DNA of 64,000 nt from Alphaproteobacteria bacterium (GCA_005884685.1 VBAH01000072.1:62001-126000); one strand, 5' to 3'; shown: positions 8,925 to 18,025, numbered from the stretch's first letter. Notes: generated by a model from the letters alone, not told the origin. Made by a program: numbers and translations.

Positions 8925-11900
8925 TACTCCGCCGCCCTGGGGATGGCATCCCATTCGCGCAGCGCCTGCGCGTCGCGCGGCGTCACATCGGGATAGTCCG
9001 GATCGGAGCCGACGGCGCCCGAGATTTTCCACGAGCGCGCGCACTTTTTGCCCTCGGCGAGCTTCGGCACCACCGCGACACCCGGCACGTCGGGGAGTCG
9101 GAACGCCTCTGCGGGCCCCTCGCCTTCGACCAGGGTCGCGGCCGACGTGATCGACACCTCGGCGAGATCGACGTCGACCAGCGCGGCGAACAGGTCGACG
9201 TCGGACACATAGACGATCGGCGCCGCCTCGAGCGACGACCCGATGCGCTTGGCGGCGCGTTCCAGTTCGAGCGCACCGGTGACGACGCGGCGCACCTCGC
9301 GCACCTTGCGCCACTTCTCGGCGAGCGCCTCGTTGCGATAGTCCGCCGGAATCTCGGGGAACATTTCGACATGCACCGAGCTCTCCGCCCCCGGATAGCG
9401 CGCGAGCCAGGCCTCTTCCGTCGTGAAGCACAGCATCGGCGCAAGCCATGTGACGGTGCAACGGAAGAGCTGGTCGATCATCGTAAGCGCGGCCTTGCGC
9501 GTCGCGGACGAATACGGATCGCAGTAGAGCGCATCCTTGCGGATGTCGAAGTAGAACGCCGAGAGATCGACGGTCATAAACGCATTGAGCGCCGCAAAAA
9601 TGCGCTTGTAGTCGAACTCGGCGTAAGCCTGGCGCACAAGCGCGTCGAGCTCGGCGAGCCGGTGCAGCATCAGCCGCTCAAGCTCCGGCATGTTCTCCGC
9701 CGCGACGCGATCCTCGGGCCGGAAATGCGCCAGGTTACCGAGCATCCAGCGCAGCGTGTTGCGCAGCTTGCGGTAGGTGTCGGTGAAGTTCTTCAGGATC
9801 TCCGGCCCAAAGCGGATGTCGTCGGTGAAGTCGGAGGCGACCACCCACAGCCGCAGGATGTCGGCGCCGTGCGTGCGCATCACGTCCTGCGGCGAGATCG
9901 TGTTGCCGCGCGACTTCGACATCTTGTCGACGCCCTTCTCGTCGAGGATGAAGCCGTGGGTCAGCACGACGTCGAACGGCGCGACGCCGCGGGTGCCGCA
10001 GGATTCGAGCAGCGAGGACTGGAACCAGCCGCGATGCTGGTCGGACCCTTCCAGGTACATCACCGTGTCGGAGCCGCCATCCTTGCGGCGCTTGATGCCG
10101 GCGAGCGTCGGGAAATGGCGCGGGTCCTCCAGCACGAAGGCATGCGTCGAGCCCGAGTCGAACCAGACGTCGAGGATGTCGTCGACTTTCTTCCAGTCCT
10201 CATTGGCACGGCTGCCGAGGAAGCGCTCGCGCGCGCCCTCTTTGTACCAAGCGTCGGCACCCTCGGCCTCGAACGCCTCGCCGATACGCCTGTTGACCGC
10301 CTCGTCCTGCAGGATCTCGACCGAGCCGTCGCCCTTCTCGCGCACGAACACCACGATCGGCACGCCCCAGGCGCGCTGGCGCGAGATCACCCAGTCGGGC
10401 CGGCTCTCGATCATGCCGTTGATGCGGTTCTCGCCCTGCGGCGGGACCCATTTGGTTGCCTCGATGGCCGACAGCGCGCGGTGCCGCAGCGTGTCGTTTG
10501 CCTCTCCCCGCTCATTCCCGCGTAAGCGGGAATCCAGTTCTTGTTGCTCTGGGTCCCCGCCGGAGCCTGTCATCGGGCCGGCCGAAGGCCGGACCCGTTG
10601 GCGGGGACGAGCGGAAAAGATTGGCTTGTCCATCGCGATGAACCATTGCGGCGTATTGCGGAAGATCACCGGCTTCTTCGAGCGCCACGAATGCGGATAC
10701 TGGTGCTTCAAGCGCCCGCGCGCGATCAGCATGCCGTTGTCGGTCAGCACCTTCATGACAATACCGTTGGCGTCGCCCTTCTCACCTTTGTCGTTGAGCA
10801 CGCGCGCGCCGGTGAAACCCGGCGCGTGATCCGTGAAGGCGCCGTTCTCGTCAACGGTATACGGGATAGCCGTGTTGATGCCGCGCGATTCCAGCTCGCG
10901 CGCGTTCGCGGTCCACACGTCGAAGTCCTCGCGGCCGTGACCGGGCGCCGTATGCACGAAGCCGGTGCCGGCATCGTCCGATACATGGTCGCCGGCAAGC
11001 AGCGGCACGATGAATCCGTAACCTCGCGCGTGACCTTTAAGCGGATGGCTCGCGCCAAGCATCGCGAGGTCTTCGGCCGGGACCGTTCTCACCTTTTCGA
11101 ACGCGGTGACGCGTGCCTGCTTGAATACGTCCTCGGCGAGCTTGTCGGCGAGGATCAAGAGATCGCCCGCTTTCGCCCAATTGTCCGAAGGCGCATCCAT
11201 GACTCTGTAAAGTCCGTATGCGATCTTGGATGAATAGCTGATCGCGCGGTTGCCCGGGATCGTCCACGGCGTGGTCGTCCAGATGACGATCGAGGCATTC
11301 CAGTACGCCTTGTTCAGCGTCTTGAAACACTGATTATCCAGCGCGTGCGTTACCGGAAACTTCGCCCAGATCGTATCGGAGGTGTAATCCTCATACTCCA
11401 CCTCGGCTTCCGCGAGCGCGGTCTTCTCCACCACGCTCCACATCACCGGCTTCGACCCTCGGTACAATGTGCCGTTGGCGGCGAACTTCATCAGCTCGCG
11501 CGCGATCTGCGCCTCGGCGGCAAAGCTCATCGTGGTGTACGGACGCGCCCAGTCGCCCTCGACGCCGAGCCGCTTGAACTCCTCGCGCTGTACGCCGAGC
11601 CAGTGCTCGGCGAAGGCGCGGCACTCGGCGCGGAATTCGTTGATCAGCACCGCATCCTTGTTCTTGCCCTTGGCGCGGTATTCCTCCTCGATTTTCCATT
11701 CGATGGGCAGGCCATGGCAGTCCCAGCCCGGCACATAATTCGAGTCATAGCCGAGCATCTGCTGCGAACGCGTCACCACGTCCTTGAGGATCTTGTTGAG
11801 CGCGGTGCCGATGTGGATGTGGCCGTTCGCGTAGGGCGGGCCGTCGTGCAGCACGAACTTCACACGCCCGCGCGCGGCATCGCGCAGGCGGTGATAGAGG

Positions 11901-12016
11901 CCGAGCCGCTCCCAGCGCGCAAGGATTTCCGGCTCCTTCTGCGGCAGGCCGGCGCGCATCGGAAAGTCGGTTTGCGGCAGGAACAGCGTCGCGCTGTAGT
12001 CGCGGGCATCGGTCAT
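8924..12016 (-). CDS. ileS: Isoleucyl-tRNA synthetase carrying an in-frame repeat insertion
   Basis: IleRS charges tRNA-Ile. The 1030-residue class I enzyme shows HIHIG at 66-70 and KMSKS at about 698-702, and it keeps the PQWFIAMDK and [15 protein letters not shown] blocks. Between those blocks, residues about 467-503 (bases 10508-10618) have no counterpart in the normal family pattern. They are the translation of a palindromic repeat that is otherwise intergenic in this window. The frame is kept throughout. Near the C-terminus (KCARSWK onward) only one of the expected zinc-ligand cysteines remains. The start is ATG 12014-12016. ribF, the usual upstream partner, is absent here and lies at 50 kb. 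Confidence 0.95.
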   Translation of the reverse strand: MTDARDYSATLFLPQTDFPMRAGLPQKEPEILARWERLGLYHRLRDAARGRVKFVLHDGPPYANGHIHIGTALNKILKDVVTRSQQMLGYDSNYVPGWDCHGLPIEWKIEEEYRAKGKNKDAVLINEFRAECRAFAEHWLGVQREEFKRLGVEGDWARPYTTMSFAAEAQIARELMKFAANGTLYRGSKPVMWSVVEKTALAEAEVEYEDYTSDTIWAKFPVTHALDNQCFKTLNKAYWNASIVIWTTTPWTIPGNRAISYSSKIAYGLYRVMDAPSDNWAKAGDLLILADKLAEDVFKQARVTAFEKVRTVPAEDLAMLGASHPLKGHARGYGFIVPLLAGDHVSDDAGTGFVHTAPGHGREDFDVWTANARELESRGINTAIPYTVDENGAFTDHAPGFTGARVLNDKGEKGDANGIVMKVLTDNGMLIARGRLKHQYPHSWRSKKPVIFRNTPQWFIAMDKPIFSARPRQRVRPSAGPMTGSGGDPEQQELDSRLRGNERGEANDTLRHRALSAIEATKWVPPQGENRINGMIESRPDWVISRQRAWGVPIVVFVREKGDGSVEILQDEAVNRRIGEAFEAEGADAWYKEGARERFLGSRANEDWKKVDDILDVWFDSGSTHAFVLEDPRHFPTLAGIKRRKDGGSDTVMYLEGSDQHRGWFQSSLLESCGTRGVAPFDVVLTHGFILDEKGVDKMSKSRGNTISPQDVMRTHGADILRLWVVASDFTDDIRFGPEILKNFTDTYRKLRNTLRWMLGNLAHFRPEDRVAAENMPELERLMLHRLAELDALVRQAYAEFDYKRIFAALNAFMTVDLSAFYFDIRKDALYCDPYSSATRKAALTMIDQLFRCTVTWLAPMLCFTTEEAWLARYPGAESSVHVEMFPEIPADYRNEALAEKWRKVREVRRVVTGALELERAAKRIGSSLEAAPIVYVSDVDLFAALVDVDLAEVSITSAATLVEGEGPAEAFRLPDVPGVAVVPKLAEGKKCARSWKISGAVGSDPDYPDVTPRDAQALREWDAIPRAAE
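10508..10618. repeat. Palindromic repeat inserted in frame within ileS
   Basis: This stretch has the same ends and internal landmarks as the intergenic repeats at 44381-44483 and 47977-48079. On the minus strand it reads TCCGCTCGTCCCCGC, then GGGGACCCAGAGC, GAACTGGATTCCCGC and finally GGGAATGAGCGG. Its middle holds a further hairpin (GGTCCGGCCTTCGGCCGGCCC). At about 111 bases, a multiple of three, it adds roughly 37 codons without a stop. Confidence 0.9.
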
Positions 12017-12228
12017 GGCGGATCGCTTGAATTTTCAGGGTTGCGCGGAGAGGCTCGGCGTCCCGGCGCCCGGCCTGAAATTTCAGGCGGAGGCCGGGTC
12101 CGTAATGAGGATCACCGGGCCAGCAACGCTGGATATCACGAGGCGCGCGTTCATGGCGGGCCTTCTAGCAGGCCATCCAGAGCGAGGAAAGTCCGGATTT
12201 CGCAGTCCTCGGGCCGGTCGGCAATTCC

Positions 12229-12948
12229 CTAGGCAAACAGCGCGTCGATCTCGTCCTGCGAGGCGTGGCCGGCATCGCCCGCGATCTTCGGGCCGTTCAC
12301 CAGCTTCGCATCGCCTTCGCGCGCGGCGATCTGCTCGGCCTCGATGCCCTTGAACGCTTCGAGCCCGCCCCAGATCTCCATCATGCGCACGATGTGCGTC
12401 TCGATGAACTTCAGGGTCGAGACCACCTTGGTGATGCGCTGGCCGGTCAGGTCCTGGAAGTTGCACGCCTCGAAGATCTTGATGACGCGCTCCTGCATGT
12501 CCGCCACCAACGCCTGGTCCTGCTCGCTCTTCAGGCGCGGTCCCAGCGTGTGCGCCATCTGGTCGATCTCCTCGGCGTTCGCGAGGATTTGCTCGGTCGC
12601 GCTTTCGGTGCCGCCGACGATGGCGTCGAGCTCGTTGGTGACGCGCGTCATCTCCGGTCCTTCGAAGCCGGAAAGATGCACGGTCGCGATCTCCTGCTTG
12701 GTCCGGTTGATCGCGTCATAGATCAGGTCGAGCTCGGTCTTGAGCTTCTGCGCCTCGGCGATTTGCGCCTTGTAGCCGTCGATGATCTGAGCACTGACCT
12801 GTTCGGCCGGCTTGACCAGCGCGTGCAACGCACGCAGCTCGGTCATGATCTCATCGTGCGGGAAATGATGCGCGTAGCCGTTCGCATGGCCGTTCACGCG
12901 CACCCGATCCATCGTCTCGACGCGAAAAGGCTTGCGCCGCGCCAGCAT
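12229..12948 (-). CDS. CheZ-like protein phosphatase
   Basis: A 239-residue, largely helical cytoplasmic protein. It contains FEACNFQDLTGQRITKVV, which matches the active-site helix of CheZ, whose Asp and Gln (in FQDLTGQ) attack the phosphate of CheY-P. The C-terminus (ASQDEIDALFA) resembles the CheY-docking peptide of CheZ proteins. The start is ATG 12946-12948, preceded by GGGGGGCGGAC. A second paralogue lies at 48086-48721 beside a cheY, so this copy stands alone. The partner receiver is unknown; that CheY is a candidate. Confidence 0.85.
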   Translation of the reverse strand: MLARRKPFRVETMDRVRVNGHANGYAHHFPHDEIMTELRALHALVKPAEQVSAQIIDGYKAQIAEAQKLKTELDLIYDAINRTKQEIATVHLSGFEGPEMTRVTNELDAIVGGTESATEQILANAEEIDQMAHTLGPRLKSEQDQALVADMQERVIKIFEACNFQDLTGQRITKVVSTLKFIETHIVRMMEIWGGLEAFKGIEAEQIAAREGDAKLVNGPKIAGDAGHASQDEIDALFA

Positions 12949-13207
12949 GTCCGCCCCCCAACAATCTGCGACAATCCGTACCGAGTCGGATTTAAGAACA
13001 CGTTCATTGGCGGCAAGCTGCACGATGGCACGCCGCGTTAACCATGCCCCTTTGCGCAAAATAAACCGTAACATGACGAACGGAATCTGAAGCGACGTGA
13101 TTAACGCAGCCCGCGCGTTTCGTTTACCAAACGGTCGAGTTTCTGACGTGTGATGGCACGCGAAGCCGGACGGCTTCGTTGTGACGATCATGTTCGAGAG
13201 TACGTCA

Positions 13208-13987
13208 ATGTCCCGCCACGCCCTTCCCCTCACCGTCATCAGTCTGTTCGCCGCGGTGCCTGCCGCCGCGCAGTCTCAATTCTACCCGCCGCGCGTCTAC
13301 GCGACGCAAGTGGAGACACCTTCAAACGTCCGTTATGCGGCGGCGCCGCGGCAGAGCGGCGGCGGCTTCCTCGAATTCCTCTTCAACAACACTGGAGAAG
13401 CGCCGCGCGCGCGACGCGCCGTGCCGGCCGATCCTTACGTGCGTGATCCTTACGTGAACCGCGGCTACGATCCCGGTCCCGCGCTCGCCTCACGTGGCTC
13501 GCTGTTCGGTTATCCGCAGGGAGAGCCCGCGCAGCCCGCGATGGACCCGCGCTACCTGCCGCAGACCGTCGCCTACGGCGGCAAGCATGCGCCCGGCACG
13601 ATCGTGATCGATACGCCGAACAGGTTCCTCTATCTCGTCGAGGAAGGCGGCAAGGCGCGGCGCTACGGCATCGGCGTCGGCCGTCCGGGCTTCACCTGGG
13701 CCGGCGTGAAGAGCATCACGCGCAAGGCCGAGTGGCCAGACTGGACGCCGCCGCCCGAAATGCTCCGGCGCCGTCCCGATCTGCCGCGCCACATGGTCGG
13801 CGGCCCGGAGAATCCGCTCGGCGCGCGCGCGATGTACCTCGGCTCCACGCTCTACCGCATCCACGGCTCGAACGAGCCCTGGACCATCGGCACGCAGGTG
13901 TCGTCCGGCTGCATTCGCATGCGCAACGAGGACGTCACCGACCTCTACAATCGCGTGCGGGTGGGAACGAAGGTCGTCGTGATCTGA
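13208..13987 (+). CDS. L,D-transpeptidase (YkuD family)
   Basis: A secreted 259-residue enzyme. A signal peptide (residues 1-22, ending AAAQS) leads to a Pro/Arg/Tyr-rich linker and a YkuD domain (about 130-259). The domain holds the catalytic motif with His219 (IHGSNEP) and Cys235 in SSGCIRM. Such enzymes form 3-3 cross-links in peptidoglycan or attach proteins to it. ATG 13208 is chosen because it places the signal peptide at the N-terminus. A strong hairpin terminator follows. The gene is divergent from the cheZ-like gene across about 260 bp. Confidence 0.92.
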   Translation: MSRHALPLTVISLFAAVPAAAQSQFYPPRVYATQVETPSNVRYAAAPRQSGGGFLEFLFNNTGEAPRARRAVPADPYVRDPYVNRGYDPGPALASRGSLFGYPQGEPAQPAMDPRYLPQTVAYGGKHAPGTIVIDTPNRFLYLVEEGGKARRYGIGVGRPGFTWAGVKSITRKAEWPDWTPPPEMLRRRPDLPRHMVGGPENPLGARAMYLGSTLYRIHGSNEPWTIGTQVSSGCIRMRNEDVTDLYNRVRVGTKVVVI

Positions 13988-14010
13988 CCGCCACGTGCGA
14001 CGAAAACACG

Positions 14011-14038
14011 AAGGCCGCCGTGGTGACGGCGGCCTTTT
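14011..14038 (+). terminator. Rho-independent terminator after the L,D-transpeptidase gene
   Basis: AAGGCCGCCG pairs with CGGCGGCCTT around the loop TGGTGA, followed by a short T run. It lies 23 bp beyond the stop codon. The stem may also serve the convergent DUF2076 gene. Confidence 0.8.
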
Positions 14039-14062
14039 GGGTTTGATCGAGGCGAGCCGCCG

Positions 14063-14857
14063 TCACGCCGTGTCGCTGTCGCCCCCGTCGAAGCCGCTGT
14101 CGTCGCCGTCGTCCCCGCTGTCGTCGAAATCCGAGTCGTCCTCGGTATCATTCTGCGCCGAATCGAATAGCCCCGCGCGTTGCGCGCCGCCCGAACCGGA
14201 CCCGCCCGCGATGTCATCGAGGCCGGCCTGACGCGACAGGTCGCTGCCCGCCGCGCTGCCGCCCCACGGTGTGCCTTCGCCGCGGCCGGTGAGCGAATCG
14301 AATGCGCCCGAGGCCGGGCTGCCGGCGCCGTGCCCGCCCATCGCCGAGCGGATGCCGCCCATCAGCAAGGAGCCGCCGATCATGCCGGCTGCTGCCGCTG
14401 CCGCCGTGCCGAGGAAAGAACCGCCGCCACCCGGTTGGGGCGGGGCCTGCATCGGGGCGCCCGGCTGGTAGCCGCCTTGGCCGCCCTGCCCCCACGGGTC
14501 CTGGCGATAGCCGGGCGGTGCCCCCAGCGGGGCGCCGCCTTGCGGCACGCGCGGAACCGAGCCGCGCGGCTCCTCGCGGCCGAACAGGCTGTCGCGCATG
14601 TTGTCGAGGAAGCCGCGCGGCTGCTGCTGCTGTTGCGGCGCGCCGGTCGCCTGCTCCAGTTCCTGGATATGCGCATTGGCGGCTTTGAGCGCCTCGTCCT
14701 GCAGTAATACGGTCTGCACCAGCGCGTAGGCGGCGTTCGGGGCGCGGCGGAATCCTTCGCGGATCATTGCTTCGGCGTCGGGATCGCGCGGCGCATTTTC
14801 CAGGGTGGCAAGGCGATCGAACAGCTGCACCATCAGCTGGCGTTCCTGCGGCGTCAT
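14063..14857 (-). CDS. DUF2076 domain protein
   Basis: A 264-residue protein. The N-terminus (MTPQERQLMVQLFDRLATLE) and the helical first 80 residues match the DUF2076 family. A Gly/Pro/Gln-rich linker follows, then a small hydrophobic Ala/Gly segment (FLGTAAAAAAGMIGGSLLMGG, with the GG-rich flank), and finally a very acidic Asp/Ser/Gly tail. The function is unknown; members are thought to be periplasmic or membrane-associated. The start is ATG 14855-14857 rather than an upstream in-frame codon because the family begins MTxQE. It is a single gene with no obvious operon partner. Confidence 0.8.
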   Translation of the reverse strand: MTPQERQLMVQLFDRLATLENAPRDPDAEAMIREGFRRAPNAAYALVQTVLLQDEALKAANAHIQELEQATGAPQQQQQPRGFLDNMRDSLFGREEPRGSVPRVPQGGAPLGAPPGYRQDPWGQGGQGGYQPGAPMQAPPQPGGGGSFLGTAAAAAAGMIGGSLLMGGIRSAMGGHGAGSPASGAFDSLTGRGEGTPWGGSAAGSDLSRQAGLDDIAGGSGSGGAQRAGLFDSAQNDTEDDSDFDDSGDDGDDSGFDGGDSDTA

Positions 14858-14956
14858 GGCGTCCTCCTCATCCCCGTTGGGACAGGCGTGATATGGGGCG
14901 GCGTATAGGCCCGTGGAATGGCACAACGATGAAATGTTGTCGCAGGCCGAATTGTT

Positions 14957-15787
14957 TCAGTTCAGTGTCAAATCATGTGTTTTCAGCGCAGTGGGAAAGG
15001 CATCACTGCAAAAATAGTCGTATTCGCGTTGGCGCAAGGTCGTAAGCGGGTCGAGCCGCTCAAGTTCGGCATCGACATGGCCGGGGTGGCACATGACGAG
15101 GCCGCCAGCCGGCAACCCTTCGAGAAATGACGGAAAAAGAGCGGCAAAGTCCGCGTTGGCGCGGAATGTGTAGGTGCCGGCGAAGGCCGGGTTGGTGGCG
15201 ATACCGAGCCTGGTGGCACGAGCGCGGAATTCGCGGCTGAGCCAATCGATCAGCAGGCCCTTCGGGTCGGTGAGCCGGCGGCGCAGCGGCAACGCGCTGC
15301 CGCATTGACGCATCCAGGCTTGCGGCGCGATCCAGCTTGTCGACTCGAGCGCGGCCTGACGTACCTGCGGAAACAAATGCACATGCTGATGCCCGTCGAC
15401 GAAGTCCGGCGGACGGCCGAACGCCGCCGCGAAGACCTCGAACTGCGCGCGGATTTCCGCCGCGAGCGCGGTCATGTCGAGGCGCTGCTGCATCGCGAGG
15501 CGCAAGGTCGTTGCGAGGGGGAGAAACGCGCCGTCGGCGAGCGGCGCGTAGCCGGAAGTGAGCGGCCTGAGCGGCCCGGTCAGCGTGAGATGCAGCCCGA
15601 TCGCGACGCGCTGCTTCTCCGCGTTGAGTGCGGAGAGCGCGTTCGCCTCCGCGGACGAAAAGCTCGGCGCCACCACCATCACGGACGTGGCGTTGAGCCG
15701 GCCGCGCGATACGAGATCGCGGACGCCGGTGTCCACGCCGGGCGCAATGCCGTAGTCGTCGGCGCACAGCCAGATGCGCCGCATCAT
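14957..15787 (-). CDS. ChbG/HpnK-type carbohydrate deacetylase
   Basis: A 276-residue YdjC/ChbG-family enzyme expected to remove an N-acetyl group from a sugar or glycolipid. Metal-site motifs are visible: CADDYG (8-13), the His in IGLHLTLTG (66) and DGHQHVH (131-137). The family includes ChbG (chitobiose) and HpnK (hopanoid glycolipid). Its stop-start overlap of four bases with the glycosyltransferase at 15784-16770 indicates co-translation, so a lipid-linked sugar is a more likely substrate than chitobiose. This is inferred from context. The product lacks a signal peptide. Confidence 0.87.
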   Translation of the reverse strand: MMRRIWLCADDYGIAPGVDTGVRDLVSRGRLNATSVMVVAPSFSSAEANALSALNAEKQRVAIGLHLTLTGPLRPLTSGYAPLADGAFLPLATTLRLAMQQRLDMTALAAEIRAQFEVFAAAFGRPPDFVDGHQHVHLFPQVRQAALESTSWIAPQAWMRQCGSALPLRRRLTDPKGLLIDWLSREFRARATRLGIATNPAFAGTYTFRANADFAALFPSFLEGLPAGGLVMCHPGHVDAELERLDPLTTLRQREYDYFCSDAFPTALKTHDLTLN

Positions 15788-16770
15788 TCCGCCGCCGTGC
15801 GCGTCGCGCCGGTCTCGTCCTCGGCCGCCTTCACGCTGTGCTCGGCAATGAAATAAATCGGCCGCGCCTTCTGCTCGGACAGGATCTTGCCGACGTACTC
15901 ACCCAGTACGCCGATCATGATCAGCTGTACGCCGCCCAGCACCATCAGGCCGACCACGACCGAGGGATAGCCCGGCACGGCGACGCCGTAGACCACCACT
16001 TCGAACAGCATGCTCACACCGAAGAGCAGCGCGCTGAAGGCAAGCAGCACGCCGAGCAGGCTCGCCAGCCGCAGCGGCGCAACCGAGAACGAGGTGAGCC
16101 CTTCGATCGACAATCCCAGCAGCGAGGCCCAGCCGAACGCTGTCGCGCCGTGCAAGCGCTCGGCCGGCTCGTAGTCGACGCGGATTTGGCGGAAGCCGAT
16201 CCAGCTCGCGAGCCCTTTGAAGAAGCGGTTGCGCTCCGGCATCTGGCGCAGCGCGAGTGCGGCTCGCGGCGAGAGCAGGCGGAAGTCGCCGGCATCCTCC
16301 GGAATTCTTTGCCGCGCGCCCCAGTTGAGCAGCGCGTAAAACGTCTTGCTGCCGAGCCGGCGCAGCGCGGATTCATTTTCGCGGTGCGCCTTGGCGGTGT
16401 AGACCACGTCGTAGCCGCCATCGAGCCAGTGCGCGACCAGCGTTTCGATCAGCGCCGGCGGGTGCTGCCCGTCGCCGTCCATGAACAGAACGGCGGCGCG
16501 GGCCGCGTGGTCAAGCCCTGCGGCGAGTGCCGCCTCCTTGCCGAAATTGCGCGACAGCGCCAGCACTTGCACGTCGAGCGCTGCTGCCGGCAGTGCGCGC
16601 GCGATCTGCAATGTGCCGTCACGGCTGCCGTCATCGACGTAAACGACTTCGACCGACAGGTCGCGCGCCGCGGCGAGCTTGCGCGCCACGTCGGCGAGCT
16701 GCGCATGCAGCCGCGCGAGGCCGTTCGCCTCGTTGTAGAGCGGAACCACGATGGAAAGCCCGGCCTTCAT
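15784..16770 (-). CDS. Family 2 glycosyltransferase (polyprenyl-phosphate glycosyltransferase type)
   Basis: A 328-residue membrane enzyme. A GT-A domain begins at the N-terminus (SIVVPLYNE, VDDGSRDGT) with DGD at 98-100 as the nucleotide-metal site. Two C-terminal transmembrane segments (about 229-251 and 263-285) follow. This layout is shared by ArnC, GtrB and DPM-type enzymes that move a sugar from a nucleotide donor to polyprenyl phosphate. It is coupled to the ChbG-like deacetylase and divergent from a GtrA-family gene 75 bp away, matching the usual GtrA/GtrB partnership. The start is ATG 16768-16770. Confidence 0.9.
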   Translation of the reverse strand: MKAGLSIVVPLYNEANGLARLHAQLADVARKLAAARDLSVEVVYVDDGSRDGTLQIARALPAAALDVQVLALSRNFGKEAALAAGLDHAARAAVLFMDGDGQHPPALIETLVAHWLDGGYDVVYTAKAHRENESALRRLGSKTFYALLNWGARQRIPEDAGDFRLLSPRAALALRQMPERNRFFKGLASWIGFRQIRVDYEPAERLHGATAFGWASLLGLSIEGLTSFSVAPLRLASLLGVLLAFSALLFGVSMLFEVVVYGVAVPGYPSVVVGLMVLGGVQLIMIGVLGEYVGKILSEQKARPIYFIAEHSVKAAEDETGATRTAAE

Positions 16771-16845
16771 GGCCGCGCTTATAGCCCATCGGACCGCCGA
16801 ATTGAATTGGTCGCGCCCGCGCATACGCCGTGCTAAGCGGGCCGC

Positions 16846-17310
16846 ATGAGCCTGCCCGCTCCGCTCGCAACGTTGTACGAGCGCGCCCACGCCGCGTGGC
16901 GCGAGCGCGCCGTGGCGCTCAAGGCTCTCTCGTTTGCGCTGGTCGGGCTGATCAATACGGCGGTCGATGCCGCGATCTTCTTCCTGCTGCTCGGCTACGC
17001 CACGTCATCGCTCGTGATCGCCAACGTGACCGCGTGGTTCGTGGCGAACACCGGCTCATATGTGATGAATTCGCTGACGACGTTCTCGGCCGAGACCGGC
17101 GGAAGGCTGCGGGCAAAGGATTACGCGGGCTTCGTCGGCTCGGGCCTGGTCGCGGTCACCGCGTCGACCATTACCGTCGTGATCGCCGCCCGGTTCATGC
17201 CGGTGTGGGCCGCCAAGGCGATCGCCATCCTGGTGAGCTTCGCGGTGAATTTCTCGATCACGCATTTCGTGGTGTTCCGGCCGCGCGGGTCGACGGAGAC
17301 GCAAGGCTAG
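16846..17310 (+). CDS. GtrA-family membrane protein (putative polyprenyl-linked sugar flippase)
   Basis: A 154-residue protein with four hydrophobic segments and the GtrA-type pattern (ALVGLINTAVDAAIFFLLL early, FAVNFSITHFVVFRP at the end). GtrA proteins are thought to move polyprenyl-phosphate sugars across the inner membrane for later transfer to lipid A, O-antigen or teichoic acids. The divergent neighbour is the matching GtrB-like glycosyltransferase, and a ChbG-like deacetylase is coupled to that. Together they probably decorate a surface glycolipid. Confidence 0.88.
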   Translation: MSLPAPLATLYERAHAAWRERAVALKALSFALVGLINTAVDAAIFFLLLGYATSSLVIANVTAWFVANTGSYVMNSLTTFSAETGGRLRAKDYAGFVGSGLVAVTASTITVVIAARFMPVWAAKAIAILVSFAVNFSITHFVVFRPRGSTETQG

Positions 17311-17330
17311 ATTGCGCCTCTTCCTTCAAT

Positions 17331-17344
17331 GAGGTAATTACCTC
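17331..17344. promoter_or_regulatory. Perfect palindrome upstream of the toxin-antitoxin pair
   Basis: GAGGTAATTACCTC is a perfect 14-bp palindrome whose last base is one base before the toxin ATG at 17346. The sequence CAATGAGG is also repeated on both sides. Toxin-antitoxin operons are usually autorepressed at such sites, so this is a candidate operator, by inference. Confidence 0.5.
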
Positions 17345-17345
17345 A

Positions 17346-17678
17346 ATGAGGGTATTGCGCCCGGCCAATTTCGATCGCCGCGCCAAACGGGCAGGTCTTG
17401 AAGAGGACGATATCGCCGAATTGATCAGAGCCTTGATCGAACGGCCGCAGCTTGGCCCGGTGATCCCAGGCACCGGAGGCGCGCGCAAGATGCGCATCAG
17501 ACTTCCGGGGAGAGGCAAGAGCGGCGGCGCTCGTGTCATCTACGCAATTGTGCTGCGCGCAACTGCGCTGGCGTTGCTCGATGTATATACGAAGGCGGAC
17601 AAGGACAATCTGACGCCCGCAGAGTGCAAGACAATCACGAAACTCATCCGCTCCATCGAAACGGACTCAGAACAATGA
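17346..17678 (+). CDS. RelE/HigB-type toxin
   Basis: A 110-residue protein with the features of the RelE/ParE superfamily in its HigB-like branch. It has a basic central strand pair (KMRIRLPGRGKSGGARVIYAIV) and a C-terminal segment LALLDVYTKADKDNLTPAE. HigB-type toxins cleave mRNA on the ribosome. Toxin-first order and a four-base overlap (ATGA) with the helix-turn-helix gene are typical of higBA-like modules. The start is ATG 17346; the frame is open further upstream, but that portion overlaps gtrA. Confidence 0.87.
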   Translation: MRVLRPANFDRRAKRAGLEEDDIAELIRALIERPQLGPVIPGTGGARKMRIRLPGRGKSGGARVIYAIVLRATALALLDVYTKADKDNLTPAECKTITKLIRSIETDSEQ

Positions 17679-18019
17679 CGACCAAAGCCAAGCCTTCCCG
17701 GAGAACCTCGACTGCCGTGGGGCGGTCGATCATCCGCTCACTCAAGGAAATTCGTGCGTGGCAGCGCGGCGCCGGAAAGGTGGCTGTCACCGAAGTTCCG
17801 GCCCCGATTGCGCCAACCCGTATCAAGGCGATCCGAAGGAAGGCGGCTCCTTCAGTCAGGATCTTTTCCGAGCGCTTTGGTCTGCCCGCCAAGACGGTTC
17901 AGCAGTGGGAACAGGGTGCGCGCCGCCCCGACGCGGCCAGTTCATTGTTACTCGAAGTGATTGACTCAAATCCCGACGTCGTCGCTGCGGCAGCGAAGCG
18001 GCGAGAACGCGCAGCCTGA
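17675..18019 (+). CDS. HTH-type antitoxin (HigA/NadS-like)
   Basis: A 114-residue protein. A basic N-terminal part is followed by a C-terminal Xre-like helix-turn-helix (about 68-105, including FSERFGLPAKTVQQWEQGARRP and the following LLLEVIDSNP). Antitoxins of this kind bind and inhibit the toxin and repress the shared promoter. It overlaps the toxin gene by four bases. Its stop at 18017-18019 is followed within a few bases by the first copy of the duplicated hisG end, which has not damaged it. Confidence 0.85.
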   Translation: MTTKAKPSRRTSTAVGRSIIRSLKEIRAWQRGAGKVAVTEVPAPIAPTRIKAIRRKAAPSVRIFSERFGLPAKTVQQWEQGARRPDAASSLLLEVIDSNPDVVAAAAKRRERAA

Positions 18020-18025
18020 ACTGAT

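Noticed and set aside
12170-12215. RNase P RNA-like string GAGGAAAGTCCGGA near 12182
   Set aside because: The surroundings lack the other conserved RNase P elements, and a coding region begins within 30 bp. It is a chance match.
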